From the NCBI RefSeq assembly GCF_021044585.1, contig NZ_CP087998.1:1922001-1986000 (forward strand): a stretch of 64,000 nt of DNA, in the 5' to 3' direction. Numbering within the stretch: position 1 is the first letter of the stretch; every line of letters starts with the position of its first letter. Shown here in pieces: positions 26,909-35,869 of this stretch. Position numbers and translations under genes: made by a program. Origin of the DNA: Sulfurimonas sp. HSL-3221 (lineage in GTDB: Bacteria; Campylobacterota; Campylobacteria; Campylobacterales; Sulfurimonadaceae). Under the pieces are notes generated by a model. It did not search any database. It had not been told where the DNA came from and saw only the letters and a program-made list of their open reading frames with translations.

Positions 26909-28076
26909 CGCCCTCTTTCTCGACCAGGAAGCCCTGTCCGCCCTCAGCATCCTGAAAGCGGGCATGCTTTCGCCGGTCACGGAACTGATGAACGAAGCGC
27001 AGATGAAAGAGGTCCTCTCAACGGGCCGTTTCAATGACACGACCTTCCCCTTCCCTTTCATTCTCGCCCCCGCCGGCAGTACGAACGAAAAAATCCTTGC
27101 AAGCGCCAAGCCCGATGAGACACTGGACCTGATCGTCGACGGTGAACGCTCCGGGACGCTGGTGGTTGGGGATGTCTTCGAAATCGACCCCAATGAGCGC
27201 GTCCGCCATATCTACGGGACGGACAATCCCTCGCATCCGGGCGTCAGTTCTACCCTGAAGCGGCTGGGCAGACTGGCCGTCAGCGGAGCGCTGTCTCTGG
27301 AAAACGACCCGGTCGCGCCGATCCTGCAGAACATCGAAGAGGCCAAACAACGTATCGGCGCCAAGCATACAACGGCCATCATGATGGCGGCCAATCCCCT
27401 GCACCGTGCCCATGAGCGTCTTATCCGGCAGACACTGGACAGTACCGACCTCGTCGTCATCTTCCTACTCAAACCCTACAACCAGGCTGACCTCAGTTAT
27501 GAGATCCGGGAGCAGGCGCTCACCTACTTCGTCGAGAACTATCTCCCCCGGAACCGCGTCGTCATCATCCCGCTGGAGTACAGCTACATCTTCGCCGGCT
27601 ATAACGAGGTGATCATCGACGCCATCGTCGCCAAGAATTTCGGCTGCGACCGCCTGATGATCGGCCAGAACCACGCCGGGGTCGGCATGTACTACGACCA
27701 CAACAGCAACCAGTCCGTCAAAGACCGCATGCACGGTATCGACATCGAGGTCGCCATCGCCCGCGAATACGTCTACTGCAACGAGTGCAAGACGCTGGTC
27801 AGTACCCAGACCTGCCCGCACGGCAACCACCACCACATCTCCTATCACGCCGACTCCATTCTGGAGCTCGTCAAGACGGGCCTCATGCCGCCGGCGGTGC
27901 TGATGCGCAAGGAGATCTCCGCGATCCTGCTCTGCCGCCTCTTCCCGGGCCGCATCAAGAATATCGAGAAGCTCTACTACGACATCATGCCGGTCAACGG
28001 TCTGCTCGAAGAGCACACCGACCGCGACTTCTACATCAAACTGATGGAACTCTACCAGACGACGTCGCTGACCTAA
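26886..28076 (+). CDS. ATP-sulfurylase-like protein, altered active site
   Basis: A 396-residue protein with the Sat fold. It has an N-terminal PUA-like domain (about 20-160), the ATP-sulfurylase core with HxxH (NPLHRAHERLIR near residue 170), LMIGQNHAGVG near 255, and a zinc-binding part CNECKTLVSTQTCPHGNHH near 300. The usual QTRN catalytic motif reads MAAN here (TTAIMMAANPLHRAH), so the Gln and Arg that bind sulfate and phosphate are lost. It probably does not carry out normal ATP-sulfurylase chemistry, though a related adenylyl- or nucleotide-transfer role is possible. Its place between the HP1021-type regulator and pgpA is conserved in Campylobacterota (C. jejuni Cj1609). Confidence 0.88.
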   Translation: MASSRKNNALFLDQEALSALSILKAGMLSPVTELMNEAQMKEVLSTGRFNDTTFPFPFILAPAGSTNEKILASAKPDETLDLIVDGERSGTLVVGDVFEIDPNERVRHIYGTDNPSHPGVSSTLKRLGRLAVSGALSLENDPVAPILQNIEEAKQRIGAKHTTAIMMAANPLHRAHERLIRQTLDSTDLVVIFLLKPYNQADLSYEIREQALTYFVENYLPRNRVVIIPLEYSYIFAGYNEVIIDAIVAKNFGCDRLMIGQNHAGVGMYYDHNSNQSVKDRMHGIDIEVAIAREYVYCNECKTLVSTQTCPHGNHHHISYHADSILELVKTGLMPPAVLMRKEISAILLCRLFPGRIKNIEKLYYDIMPVNGLLEEHTDRDFYIKLMELYQTTSLT

Positions 28077-28098
28077 GACGGTATTGAAAGGACACTAT

Positions 28099-28617
28099 TT
28101 GAAACTCAACTGGATGTTTCTGACCGTCGGCTACAGCGGTCTCTCCCCCAAAGCCCCCGGCACAGTAGGCACCCTGGTCTCTTTGCCTGTAGGCATGGCT
28201 ATTCTGCTCTTCCTAGGCCCGCAGACCCTCTTCCTGGCGACGATCCTCATCACGTTGATCGCCGTCAAAACCATCGATGCCCATGAACGTGCAGGCAACC
28301 CCCATGACGACCAGCGCATCGTCATCGACGAACTGGCGGGAATGTGGCTGGCCCTCGCTATTGCGCCGGGGATGATGATCGCCCCCGAAGCCCTCGGTAC
28401 ATGGGAGAACGGCTTTGTCATCCAGAGCCTGCTCGGCTTCGCATTTTTCCGACTGTATGATATCAAGAAACCGTCGATGATCGGCCGTATCGACCGTGAG
28501 GCAAAAGGGGGAATCGGGGTCATGGGCGACGACCTGCTCGCCGGCGTGCTCGCGGGGATCTCCACGGCGCTCGTCTGGCAGCTCGTCCTCAAAGCGGTAG
28601 CGGCGTTCGCCGCCTAG
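28099..28617 (+). CDS. pgpA: Phosphatidylglycerophosphatase A
   Basis: A 172-residue membrane enzyme dephosphorylating phosphatidylglycerol-phosphate to phosphatidylglycerol. Landmarks: SGLSPKAPGTVGTLVSLP near residue 13, the metal-binding DDQRIVIDELAGMW near 70, FRLYDIKKPSMIG near 120, and GGIGVMGDDLLAG near 140. The start is taken as TTG at 28099, with AAAGGA six bases upstream. A TTG at 28084 is an alternative adding five residues. It ends the ispDF-regulator-Sat-pgpA series and converges on the 45-aa gene, overlapping it by 4 bp. Confidence 0.93.
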   Translation: MKLNWMFLTVGYSGLSPKAPGTVGTLVSLPVGMAILLFLGPQTLFLATILITLIAVKTIDAHERAGNPHDDQRIVIDELAGMWLALAIAPGMMIAPEALGTWENGFVIQSLLGFAFFRLYDIKKPSMIGRIDREAKGGIGVMGDDLLAGVLAGISTALVWQLVLKAVAAFAA

Positions 28618-28751
28618 AAGAACTCCATCAGCAGGTGGGGTGACCACTCCGGGATATAGATCCCCGCATCTTCATAATATGCCATGTGGTGCGCAAAGGC
28701 GCTTGAGGCCAGTGCACCGGCAATTCCGAACGCAATCATCAGCTTTTTCAT
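28614..28751 (-). CDS. 45-residue exported peptide, unknown family
   Basis: A small gene whose product has a signal peptide (KKLMIAFGIAGALASSAFA, about 2-20, cleavage after AFA) and a mature peptide of about 25 residues that is His/Tyr/Trp-rich and acidic (HHMAYYEDAGIYIPEWSPH). AAAGGAAACAGT precedes the ATG at 28751. The HH-M pair near the mature N-terminus could bind a metal (speculative). It overlaps the pgpA stop by 4 bp. It is upstream of nothing on its strand, so it is probably monocistronic. Confidence 0.65.
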   Translation of the reverse strand: MKKLMIAFGIAGALASSAFAHHMAYYEDAGIYIPEWSPHLLMEFF

Positions 28752-28824
28752 ACTGTTTCCTTTGAATAAAATCAGCGAAATGATAGGGAAACTGTGTGAG
28801 CAGAGTGCGAGCGGCCGGGGCCGT

Positions 28825-30120
28825 TCAGGAAGGGTTCGGCGCCAGGGCTTCCGCAATGAGTTCGATGGGGTTTTTAAAGACCGTTTCCGCCTCGGCCTGG
28901 TGCAGGGAGTTGTTGATCTGCATCCGGCAGGCCGAGCACTCCGCGGAGACGACCTGGGCGCCGCTGGCTTTGATCATCGCCGCTTTTGGCTTGCCCGCCG
29001 CTTCGGCGAAGTGGTACTTCTCCGTCTGCATCGTCACCCCGCCGAAACCGCAGCAGGCGTTCGGGTCGCTCATCTCTTTGATGGCGTAGCTCTGGCCGAT
29101 CAGTTTGCGCGGCTCCTGGTAAACCCCCTGCATTTTGCGGGCATGGCAGGGGTCGTGGTAGGTGACGGTGAGATCGCGCCGTCCCCTGGAAGCGAGCAGT
29201 TCGGAGAGGTGCGTCTTCTGCTCCAGCCACTCCGTCGCCATAAAGACCTTGTGTTTGAGCTTCTGTGCCCTCGCTTTCCACTCAGGCTGGTCGTGGAAGA
29301 AGTGCTCGTAGTCGATCTTGATCATCGCCGAACAGGTCGCTTCGGGGATGATGATCGCCTCGACCTCGTCGATGAAGCTCTCGAAGTACTCGATGTTCTT
29401 CTTCGCATTGTGGTCGACGGTCGCGAAATCCCCCGTGAAATAGGCGGGCGCCCCACAACAGAGCTGTTTTTTGGGGATGAACGCGTCGATCTCCAGCACT
29501 TCGAGGATCTCCATCAGCGATTTGCCGATGCCGGTGTAGTTGTAGTTGGCCAGACAGCCGATGAAGATGGCGACTTTGCGCTTGCCGCCATTGTCCGTCA
29601 TCTCAGGGTAGGAGTTCAGGAAAGACTTTTTGCCCATGGAGGGCAGCAGGCGTTCTTTCTTGATGAGAGGCAGGGAGAAGCGCGGCTGCATGGAGGAGGT
29701 CTGTTCTTTGATCTTGAACCCGCAGGTCTGGAAAGCGTACCCGGACTTCATGAAGAAATCCATCAGGCGGCGGTGGCGCAACAGGAAGAAGAAGGCCTTC
29801 TTGAACCAGGCGATGCCGAACTTGTCGGCGATGTCGGCGCGCACCTGCTCGATGACCATATCGGTGGGCAGGGATTTGGGACAGACGTCGGTACAGTTGG
29901 TACAGAGGAAGCAACTCTCGAAGATATCCTTGGCCGTCTTGTCCAGCTCCAGCTGGCCGCGCTCGTAGGCGCCGAGCAGGTCGATGAAACCGCGGGGGCT
30001 CGTGACCTCGTCCGCGTTGACGTTGTGGATCGTACAGACGGGGATACACTTCCCGCACTTGATGCACGCATCAGAGGTGGCCGTAAAATTGAAAATCTCT
30101 TCCGTATACCGTTTAGTCAT
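28825..30120 (-). CDS. Fe-S oxidoreductase subunit with two CCG domains (GlcF/HdrD-like)
   Basis: The 431 residues hold two ferredoxin-type 4Fe-4S motifs (CIKCGKCIPVC near residue 19 and CFLCTNCTDVC near 70) followed by two cysteine-rich CCG domains. Motifs are GCLANYNYTGIG then QLCCGAPAYFTGD, and YHDPCHARKMQG then CCGFGGV, with a final VVSAECSACRMQI. Relatives act as electron-transfer subunits of glycolate or lactate oxidases and heterodisulfide reductases. The flavoprotein partner is not adjacent, so the substrate cannot be assigned. It starts at the ATG at 30120. In many Campylobacterota a homologue is annotated simply as Fe-S oxidoreductase. Confidence 0.9.
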   Translation of the reverse strand: MTKRYTEEIFNFTATSDACIKCGKCIPVCTIHNVNADEVTSPRGFIDLLGAYERGQLELDKTAKDIFESCFLCTNCTDVCPKSLPTDMVIEQVRADIADKFGIAWFKKAFFFLLRHRRLMDFFMKSGYAFQTCGFKIKEQTSSMQPRFSLPLIKKERLLPSMGKKSFLNSYPEMTDNGGKRKVAIFIGCLANYNYTGIGKSLMEILEVLEIDAFIPKKQLCCGAPAYFTGDFATVDHNAKKNIEYFESFIDEVEAIIIPEATCSAMIKIDYEHFFHDQPEWKARAQKLKHKVFMATEWLEQKTHLSELLASRGRRDLTVTYHDPCHARKMQGVYQEPRKLIGQSYAIKEMSDPNACCGFGGVTMQTEKYHFAEAAGKPKAAMIKASGAQVVSAECSACRMQINNSLHQAEAETVFKNPIELIAEALAPNPS

Positions 30121-30177
30121 GGCGCAATTTTAGCGAATGTTTTTCAATTCGTTTATATTTTTGATCATTAATACGAA

Positions 30178-31557
30178 TCAGACAGTTTTCGAAAAAGTCT
30201 TCTTGCTGCCGGCATGTTTTTTCATGTAGGCATCGAAGGCCATCGCGATGTTGCGGATGAGCAGCGTGCCCGTCGGGGAGCACTCGATCTTCTCCGGCGC
30301 GATCTCGAGCAGCTCTTCGTGGACCATCGGCTGCAGCTCATCAAGGGCATCGGCGAAGTACTCGTCGAACTTCACGCCGAACTTCGTCTCGAAGCGGTTG
30401 ATGTCGAGCTTGAAGTTGCTCATCAGCTCCATGATGACGTGCTGGCGGATCAGGTCATCGGCGCTGTGGGTGACACCGCGCTCGAAGGGCAGCTGCCCCG
30501 CGTCGATCGCCGCTTCGTAAGAGGGCATATCTTTGAAGTTCTGTGCGTAGTAGTCCACGCCCTCGCCGATGGAGGTGAGACCGACGCCGACGAGGTCCGC
30601 CCCGCCTTTGGTCGTATAGCCCTGGAAGTTGCGGTGCAGCTCCCCCTTCTCTATCGCCTTGAAGAGCTCGTCCTCGGGCTTGGCAAAGTGGTCCATCCCG
30701 ATCATCCGGTAGCCGTTGTTCTCCATAAAATCAATCGTCTGCTGCATGATGGAGAGCTTTTCGTCCGGCCGGGGCAGGGTCGTCTCGTCGATCTTGCGCA
30801 TCGTCTTTTTCAGCCACGGCACGTGAGCGTAGTTGAAGACGGCGAAACGGTCGGGGTTCAGCGTCACGGCGAGCTTCAGCGTCTCCATGAAGGTCGCCAG
30901 CGTCTGGTGCGGCAGACCGTAAATAAGGTCGACGTTGACGCTGACCATATTGTATTTACGCGCCAGGTCCATCGCCTTTTTCGTGATGTCGTAGGGCTGG
31001 ACCCGGTGTACCGCTTCTTGCACTTTCTCGTTGAAGTCCTGGATACCGAAGCTTACCCGGTTGAACCCGGCATCGCTCATCACCTTCATCTGCGCCTCGT
31101 CGATGTGGCGCGGGTCGATCTCGCAGCTCACCTCCGCGTCGGCGGCGAAATTGGGGAAGTGGCTCTTGATGGCGGAGATGATCTCATCGAGCTGTTCGGC
31201 GCTGAAGAAGGTCGGCGTCCCTCCGCCGAAGTGCAGCTGGATCACCTCCCGTGATGTATCGAGGTGCTGGGAGAGAATATCCATCTCGCGCTTCAGGTAG
31301 TCGATGTAACGGATCTTTTTATCCTCCTTGGAGGTAAAGACGACGTTGCAGCCGCAGAAGTAGCAGGCGTTACGGCAGAAAGGCAGATGGAAATAAAGCG
31401 AAAGGGGGCGGTTTTTGTCCTGCCCCTTCAGCTTTTCGAGGTAGGTCTCGTATGCGAAATCGGTACTGAACTCCAGGGCTGTCGGGTAACTCGTGTAGCG
31501 CGGTCCCGGTCTGGAATATTTGGTGAATTTTGCGAAATCAAGCATGCTCTGTCCCAT
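30178..31557 (-). CDS. hemN: Oxygen-independent coproporphyrinogen III oxidase HemN
   Basis: A 459-residue radical-SAM enzyme oxidising coproporphyrinogen III to protoporphyrinogen IX in haem synthesis. Features: RPGPRYTSYPTALEFSTDF near the start, the cluster motif CRNACYFCGC near residue 62, FGGGTPTFFSAEQ, and MDHFAKPEDEL near 280. The C-terminal HemN domain contains QGYTTKGGADLVGVGLTSIG. The best start is the ATG at 31557; an ATG at 31545 and a TTG at 31560 are alternatives. No strong Shine-Dalgarno is visible. It lies between the Fe-S oxidoreductase and the TonB receptor operon, on the same strand. Confidence 0.94.
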   Translation of the reverse strand: MGQSMLDFAKFTKYSRPGPRYTSYPTALEFSTDFAYETYLEKLKGQDKNRPLSLYFHLPFCRNACYFCGCNVVFTSKEDKKIRYIDYLKREMDILSQHLDTSREVIQLHFGGGTPTFFSAEQLDEIISAIKSHFPNFAADAEVSCEIDPRHIDEAQMKVMSDAGFNRVSFGIQDFNEKVQEAVHRVQPYDITKKAMDLARKYNMVSVNVDLIYGLPHQTLATFMETLKLAVTLNPDRFAVFNYAHVPWLKKTMRKIDETTLPRPDEKLSIMQQTIDFMENNGYRMIGMDHFAKPEDELFKAIEKGELHRNFQGYTTKGGADLVGVGLTSIGEGVDYYAQNFKDMPSYEAAIDAGQLPFERGVTHSADDLIRQHVIMELMSNFKLDINRFETKFGVKFDEYFADALDELQPMVHEELLEIAPEKIECSPTGTLLIRNIAMAFDAYMKKHAGSKKTFSKTV

Positions 31558-31616
31558 CAAGGAAAATTAAGATGCTATTATGCCCGCAAGGGGCTTGCGG
31601 GGGGATAAAACAGGCC

Positions 31617-34600
31617 TTAGTAGGCGATCTTGAACTGGAGGCTGAACTCCTGCCCCGGCGTCGTAGAGGCGGTCTTAAGATTCCCCTGCTTGTACTCCAG
31701 CTTACTGTCGAGCAGGTTTTTGGCCTTGAACTTGACCGAATAGATCAAGTCGCTGTCTTTGAAGAAGTAGTTGTTCAGTTTCCACTGGGTGACGAAATCG
31801 AGCTTCGCAAAAGGCTGCTCGTAGACGTCTTTGTTCTTTTCCGTCCCCAGCGAGACGATGCGCTCACCGATCTGGTTGAACAGGAAAAGCGCACTGTCGC
31901 CGGTATCCGCGTTATCGTAACCGAATGTCAGGTTCACGACATAGGGCGACTGCCCCTGCATCGCACGCTTCTTGGAGGTCAGCGTATTGATGTAACTGTA
32001 AAACGGATCGGTCGCATCGGTTTTGGGGAGCTTGATCTCTGATTGGATCAGCGCCACGTTCGTCGCGAAAAGCAGGTTGCTCAGCGAATCGCTGACGAAA
32101 CCGAACCGTTTGCGCAGGTCGACCTCGACGCCGTAACTCGTCGCCGAGTCGGCGTTGATGTACGTCTCCAGGAAGGTATTGTCCTGGGAGTCATCGCGCT
32201 TGATGACCTTTTCGATCGGGTTGTCGAACATCTTCGCAAAGAGCGCCATCGAGAACATCTCGTCCGCTTCCATATACCACTCGTACTTGAGGTCGTAGTG
32301 GTCGATATAGGTCGCGTTCAGGCCCGGGTTACCGAAGACGATGTTCTCCGTCACCGGGTCCTTGTAACGGCTGTTACTGAACTCCCGGAAGTCCGGACGG
32401 CTGATGCTCTTGGCGTAGGCAAAGCGCAGCTGCATCGCGTCGTTGTCGAAACGGTAGGTTGCCCCCAGGCTCGGGAAAAGGTCCGAGGTCTCCAGCGGCG
32501 CGTAGCTTGCCGCCGCGTCAAAGAGCTGCTGCGACGAATCCTCCTGGCGGACCGAGGCGACGATGTCGAAGTCGTGCGTGACAGAGAGCAGCTGCTTCAG
32601 GTAGAAGGCCGTCACGTCCTGGGTCGCCCGGTAGGAGTCCGTCAGGCGGTAGGAGGCGGAGAAATCCAGGTCGTTGGCGTACTTCTGGTAGATCGTGTCC
32701 ATATCTTCGGGCATATCGCTGAAGTTGGAGCTGAGCATCTTGAAGCGGCGGCTGTCGAAGTCGCGCTCTTTCGAATAGACGAACACCCCCGCCTTCGTAT
32801 AGTTCTCGTTCCCGTTAAACTCGAACGGCAGCGTGAAGTCGCCGCGGACATTGTCGACCGTATCGTTGAGGATAAAGTAGTAGTACCAGTTTTTGCGGTC
32901 CCAGTTGAGCCCGGAGGTCTGGTGCAGATAGTTGTACTCCACCGTCCCCGGCTCGTCGCGGTACGCTTCCGCCGTCTCGTAGGCCCAGTCGATTTTGAGG
33001 TTGTCAAAATAGCCGTCCGTGCCGCTGCCGAACCGCAGTTCGTTGCTGCCGCTGATCTGGTGCATCGTCAGGCCCGTCTCGACATACTCGTAGTAGGTCT
33101 TTTCGCGGTCCTCGCTGCTTCCGGTGTAATCGACGGAGGAGAGCGTCGTTTTGTCGCTGGTCTGCATCGTCGCAAAAAAGGTGTACTTGAACTTCTGGTT
33201 CTCCAGGTAGTTCACGCCGAGATTGACCATCCCTGAGAGCTCTTCTTTGAAGGTCGTCACATCCGCCGTCGTATGGTTGTCGTGGTAGATCGAACCCGTA
33301 TTGATATCGTAGAAGAACTTGTTGTACTCGGTCTTGTCGTTATCGGACGTATTCTTGTAATAGACCGTCCCGGAGGCACCGACGGAGAGGTCGTCGTTGA
33401 AGGCATAGCTCTTCCCGGCCGCGACTTCAAGCTTGCCGCCCGGCGGCAGTGTCGTCGATTCACGGTTCAGCGAACGGCTGTGCAGCACATCCTGCGTCAC
33501 GGCCCAGCCACCGACGTTGTTTCCGCCGCTCAGCGCGCTGGAGGGGAGCGGAACGCTGTTGTCGCCGTTGGTCGTCGCCTTGTTGCCCGTATTGCTGTTC
33601 ATGATCGCTTCGACGGCGATAGAGGCGTACCCTTCGTCGCCCGCCGGGATATCCTTGCTCTTGATCAGGACCGTACCGCCGCCGAAAGAGGCCGGCAGAT
33701 CCCCGGTATAGGACTTCTGGATCGTGATGCTCTCGACGACGGAGGTCGGGAAGATATCAAGCGGGACGACCCGCTTCGTCGGTTCCGGCGACGGCACGTG
33801 CAGATCATTGAGCATGACCGTCGAGTAGCGGTCCCCGAGTCCGCGGACATAGACATATTTCCCGCCGACGATCGTGATACCGCTGACACGTTTCAGGGCT
33901 GCGGCGACACTGCTGTCACCGCTTTTGGAAAACTGTTCGGAGCCCAGGACGTTCCCGACCGCGTCGCTGTTGCGCTCTTCGGTGATCGCGGCGGCGACCG
34001 AACCTTCGATATGCGGCGCCAGGACGATGAACTCTTCCAGCTCCATCGCCGCGGGACTCAGCTCGACCGTGCGGCTGACCATCTCTTTGGGCAGTACCGT
34101 CACCTTGACGTTCTGGGAGGAGAAGCTCGTGTGGATGATGGAGAGTGTCCGGTTCCCCTCCGGCAGGTCGATGACGACATGGCCCTGTGCATCGGAGACG
34201 GCATTGATTTTGATCCCCGGTACGAAGACGCGGGCGCCTACGACCGGTTTCTCATCTTCGGATGAGAGCAGCGTCAGTGCCACGGTCCCGTTGACCTTGA
34301 CCACGTCCTGCTTCGCATCGCTCTGCGTCACATTCCCTTCCGGCGCTTCGACATCCGCAAACTGCAGCGTTTTGTCCGATTTCAGCGACAGAATGATCTG
34401 GGTCTGTTTGTCGGAGGCGATGACAAAATTCTTCTTGACGAAGGCCTGCGGCGCGCCGTTCTCCGTTGCCAGAAGCTGCAGCTGGTAGTTCCCCTCCGGG
34501 AGGGTCGTTCCCAGATACCCCTGGGCATCCGTCGTAAACGTCATCGTTTCAGGCTTGGCCGCTGCCGCTTCTGCCGCGGAAAGGTTCATGATCAAGACCT

Positions 34601-34709
34601 CCTGCGTCGGCAGCGGTTTGCCGTCTTTCAGCACGTAAAGCGCCAGTTCGCCGCCTGCGGCGAAGAGGCTCATTGTCAGCAGTGAAACCAGAAAAAGTAT
34701 ACGCGTCAT
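31617..34709 (-). CDS. TonB-dependent outer-membrane receptor with regulatory-like N-terminal domains
   Basis: A 1030-residue receptor. A signal peptide (TRILFLVSLLTMSLFAAG) is followed by two beta-sandwich carboxypeptidase-regulatory-like domains (about 20-115 and 140-220). The plug (about 240-345) has KRVSGITIVGGKYVYVRGLG and LPASFGGGTVLIKSKD, and the beta barrel ends in FSLQFKIAY, with the terminal aromatic typical of barrels. It imports a substrate using TonB energy. It is the last gene of an operon of DUF3450, TtpC-like, ExbB, ExbD, TonB and TPR genes whose promoter carries a PhoB-like site (39635-39677), so a phosphorus-containing substrate is inferred. The start overlaps the TPR stop (ATGA). 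Confidence 0.9.
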   Translation of the reverse strand: MTRILFLVSLLTMSLFAAGGELALYVLKDGKPLPTQEVLIMNLSAAEAAAAKPETMTFTTDAQGYLGTTLPEGNYQLQLLATENGAPQAFVKKNFVIASDKQTQIILSLKSDKTLQFADVEAPEGNVTQSDAKQDVVKVNGTVALTLLSSEDEKPVVGARVFVPGIKINAVSDAQGHVVIDLPEGNRTLSIIHTSFSSQNVKVTVLPKEMVSRTVELSPAAMELEEFIVLAPHIEGSVAAAITEERNSDAVGNVLGSEQFSKSGDSSVAAALKRVSGITIVGGKYVYVRGLGDRYSTVMLNDLHVPSPEPTKRVVPLDIFPTSVVESITIQKSYTGDLPASFGGGTVLIKSKDIPAGDEGYASIAVEAIMNSNTGNKATTNGDNSVPLPSSALSGGNNVGGWAVTQDVLHSRSLNRESTTLPPGGKLEVAAGKSYAFNDDLSVGASGTVYYKNTSDNDKTEYNKFFYDINTGSIYHDNHTTADVTTFKEELSGMVNLGVNYLENQKFKYTFFATMQTSDKTTLSSVDYTGSSEDREKTYYEYVETGLTMHQISGSNELRFGSGTDGYFDNLKIDWAYETAEAYRDEPGTVEYNYLHQTSGLNWDRKNWYYYFILNDTVDNVRGDFTLPFEFNGNENYTKAGVFVYSKERDFDSRRFKMLSSNFSDMPEDMDTIYQKYANDLDFSASYRLTDSYRATQDVTAFYLKQLLSVTHDFDIVASVRQEDSSQQLFDAAASYAPLETSDLFPSLGATYRFDNDAMQLRFAYAKSISRPDFREFSNSRYKDPVTENIVFGNPGLNATYIDHYDLKYEWYMEADEMFSMALFAKMFDNPIEKVIKRDDSQDNTFLETYINADSATSYGVEVDLRKRFGFVSDSLSNLLFATNVALIQSEIKLPKTDATDPFYSYINTLTSKKRAMQGQSPYVVNLTFGYDNADTGDSALFLFNQIGERIVSLGTEKNKDVYEQPFAKLDFVTQWKLNNYFFKDSDLIYSVKFKAKNLLDSKLEYKQGNLKTASTTPGQEFSLQFKIAY

Positions 34710-35857
34710 TGCTGGCACTCCCATATATTATTTTTGCATTTTTCCATCTTCTTGCGCAGTTCGACGGCCTTGGCGAAGAGCTCAGGCTGAGAGAGCGTCT
34801 CGAGCAGCGCTTCCGTCTGCTCGAACTCCCCCTCCATGTAGTAGGCGTACGCCAATGCGTAACGCATGCCCTCCTCTTCCATCAGGCCGCTGCGCGCCAT
34901 CGCCTTGCGGGTGACGATGATACGTTCATAGTCCCCGTACTCCAGGAAGATCGCGATGCGCTGCTTGTACTTCTCTTTCGTGTCGAGCATCTGCGTGTTC
35001 TTGAGCAGCGCCATCACGTAGTCGCGGGCGCGGCGGTACATCTCCGCCGACTCGTTGGTGTACTTCCCGTCCTCGATGGAGGCCTCGTTAAAGAGCTCCG
35101 CCGCGGCACCGATCATCTCTTTGTCGATGTAAAGGTGCGCCAGCATCACCGTCACTTTGGCGCTGCTCGGGTAGCGCAGGTTCGCCTCCTCGCCCAGTTC
35201 GATCGCCTTCTCCGTCTGGCCGCTCTGGCGCAGGGCGTTGATGAAGTTGATCAGGATCGTCTCGTTCGCCTTCGCGTTTTTCAAGTAGACCTGCGCATCA
35301 TCAAGCGCCGCCTGGAAAAGCCCCAGGGAGACGAGGTAGTAGAAGCGCTGTTTGTAGGCGTCCCAATACGCCGGGAAACGACTGTTCACATCCCGCAGGA
35401 CCGCCAGCGCCGCGTCCTTGTCGCCTTCGCGCCAGAAACACTCCGCCTTGAGGCCGAAGAGTTTCGGGTTCTGCGCCATAAGGTCGGGGACCTTGTCCAG
35501 CGCCGCGATACACCCTTTGTACTCTTTCAGCTTGAAGCTGTTCTGGGCGATGTAGAGGTAGAGCGGTTTGGACGCGTTCGTATCCTCGTTCAGTTCGATA
35601 GACTTGTAAAAGTGGACGTTGGCCTCTTTGTAAAAGCTCTTTTTCGTCTCTACCAGCCCCTTGAGCATGTAATAGCGCGGCAGGTCGAGCTCTGTGTCGT
35701 TGAGATCGACCATGTTCAGCGCATCGTTGGCACGCTCGACGTGACCGTCGCGCAGCATCATCGCGCCCAGTTCGACATAGTCGACATCATCGGTTTTTGC
35801 CGCCAGCTGGACGGAGAGAGCCCCGACCAATGCCGCTATAATCCAAAAACGTTTCAT
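34706..35857 (-). CDS. Periplasmic TPR protein of the second TonB system
   Basis: A 383-residue protein with signal peptide (RFWIIAALVGALSVQLAA) and about eight to nine tetratricopeptide repeats, for instance PRYYMLKGLVETKKSFYKEA and PSSAKVTVMLAHLYIDKEM. A C-terminal Cys pair lies in KKMEKCKNNIWECQQ. TPR proteins accompany TonB2/TtpC-type systems in Vibrio and other Gammaproteobacteria, where they are thought to organise the periplasmic assembly. It lies between tonB and the receptor, 12 bp downstream of tonB, and overlaps the receptor ATG. Confidence 0.85.
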   Translation of the reverse strand: MKRFWIIAALVGALSVQLAAKTDDVDYVELGAMMLRDGHVERANDALNMVDLNDTELDLPRYYMLKGLVETKKSFYKEANVHFYKSIELNEDTNASKPLYLYIAQNSFKLKEYKGCIAALDKVPDLMAQNPKLFGLKAECFWREGDKDAALAVLRDVNSRFPAYWDAYKQRFYYLVSLGLFQAALDDAQVYLKNAKANETILINFINALRQSGQTEKAIELGEEANLRYPSSAKVTVMLAHLYIDKEMIGAAAELFNEASIEDGKYTNESAEMYRRARDYVMALLKNTQMLDTKEKYKQRIAIFLEYGDYERIIVTRKAMARSGLMEEEGMRYALAYAYYMEGEFEQTEALLETLSQPELFAKAVELRKKMEKCKNNIWECQQ

Positions 35858-35869
35858 CGGTTCTCCTCC

